The notes under the pieces are model-generated. The model was given only the letters and a program-made list of their open reading frames with translations, was not told the origin of the DNA and made no database searches. DNA of 6,378 nt, taken from contig JACPOX010000090.1 of assembly GCA_016191305.1 (NCBI GenBank), positions 1 to 6,378 on the forward strand. Reading direction: 5' to 3'. The position numbers and the translations under genes are program-made. Each line of letters starts with the position of its first letter. Positions within the stretch are counted from its first letter, which is position 1. Shown here in pieces: positions 5,854 through 6,378 of the stretch. This DNA comes from Legionella longbeachae. Lineage in GTDB: Bacteria; Pseudomonadota; Gammaproteobacteria; Legionellales; Legionellaceae.

Positions 5854-5862
5854 AGAAATTGA

Positions 5863-6378
5863 CTACCGAGCTATTAGAATTTGAAGACGACTGCCCACAT
5901 GCTGAGCAACATCGGCCAAGTCATCAATCCATTGGACTAATTTGTAGAGGAAGATGGTATCTATTGCAGATAAATCTTTTTCTATTTCAAAAATACGATG
6001 TCTAATATCCGACAATCGTTCATCACTGTCGTGTTCAATTTCATAAAGTGTCAAAATCATTTCTTCAACAATTTTAACTTCTGAGCCTCTAAAGCCAGTT
6101 TCCAATAATTCATCTAATTCATTGATTGCTTTACATGCTTGTTTGGAGGCATCCAGACAACGATTTAAAAAGGGCATAAAAACAGGAACCAATGCCTCAG
6201 GAATAGTCATTTTCCTGCTAATGATGAGTATAGCTATATCTTCCGTTTTATTTGCAATAAGATCCTGGGCACTAAGCAGTTCCAGTAGATCAGTACGAGA
6301 AACAGGAAGAAAGAGTCCCGTAGGCAAATGGAGACGCAGATCACGCTTGATTAAGTCTGCTTCTTTTTCAAGAGAAAT
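5863..6378 (-). CDS. DUF47 PhoU-like phosphate transport accessory protein, 5' end cut by window
   Basis: The frame is open to the right window edge, giving the last 171 residues; the start codon and perhaps 40-50 residues lie outside. The visible part starts ISLEKEADLIKRDLRLHL and continues GLFLPVSRTDLLELLSAQDL with IANKTEDIA, the signature of DUF47 (TIGR00153) proteins. The rest is all-helical with acidic and heptad-like stretches, as in PhoU folds, ending VAQHVGSRLQILIAR. A TTG at 6325-6327 could be taken for a start, but the conserved family sequence runs through it, so it is internal. DUF47 genes commonly sit directly before pit genes (orfA-pit of Sinorhizobium meliloti is the known example) and are thought to modulate phosphate uptake. 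Here the PiT ATG follows the stop after 9 nt, so the two form an operon whose promoter is outside the window. Confidence 0.9.
   Translation of the reverse strand: MSLEKEADLIKRDLRLHLPTGLFLPVSRTDLLELLSAQDLIANKTEDIAILIISRKMTIPEALVPVFMPFLNRCLDASKQACKAINELDELLETGFRGSEVKIVEEMILTLYEIEHDSDERLSDIRHRIFEIEKDLSAIDTIFLYKLVQWIDDLADVAQHVGSRLQILIAR

Noticed and set aside
5863..6327. DUF47 protein starting at the TTG at 6325-6327
   Set aside because: The family-conserved sequence EKEADLIKRDLRLHLPTGLF runs straight through this codon to the window edge, so the true start is beyond 6378.
1..6378. CRISPR arrays, tRNA or rRNA genes, insertion sequences, phage or toxin-antitoxin genes
   Set aside because: I looked for direct-repeat arrays, cloverleaf-like segments, transposase motifs and paired small genes and saw none that I can support.

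Overview
The window looks like a chromosomal segment from a Legionella-type gammaproteobacterium (order Legionellales). This is inferred from the AT-rich genes, the gene families present, and a small protein that resembles one I remember from Legionella and Coxiella. I ran no database search, so the species is not determined.

Left part (1-1225, + strand): the window opens in the last 56 codons of an M13 (neprilysin/PepO-type) zinc metallopeptidase. A 343-residue, mostly helical protein of unknown function follows after 22 nt. Its C-terminal third appears to be built from degenerate ~30-residue helical repeats. The two may share a transcript.

Middle part (1256-3606): a DUF721/DciA-like protein on the - strand (DciA is a replicative-helicase loader) points away from a small two-helix membrane protein with a bacterial PH (bPH2/DUF304) domain on the + strand. 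That gene converges, across a strong 11-bp hairpin, on a purine deaminase of the adenosine/adenine deaminase family (- strand). The deaminase is divergent from a conserved-looking 61-residue protein (+ strand), with a short perfect inverted repeat between them.

Right part (3607-6378): a PAS-LuxR type transcription regulator (+ strand) has a consensus -10 box (TATAAT). An inverted repeat, AGCGTT-N12-AACGCT, covers its -35 region. It converges on a - strand phosphate-uptake operon: a PhoU-like DUF47 protein (cut by the window edge) followed after 9 nt by a PiT-family inorganic phosphate transporter. The transporter gene is broken. About 20 conserved residues are missing near its C-terminus and the frame shifts there, yet the remaining 65 codons of the normal C-terminus persist in another frame down to 4661. 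The operon appears to end at a 25-bp near-perfect palindrome (4589-4613).

Most of the window is ordinary core or semi-core chromosome. The items most worth a second look are the damaged PiT gene, the repeat-containing 343-residue protein, and the candidate operator in front of the LuxR-type gene. I did not find evidence of a new multi-gene system.
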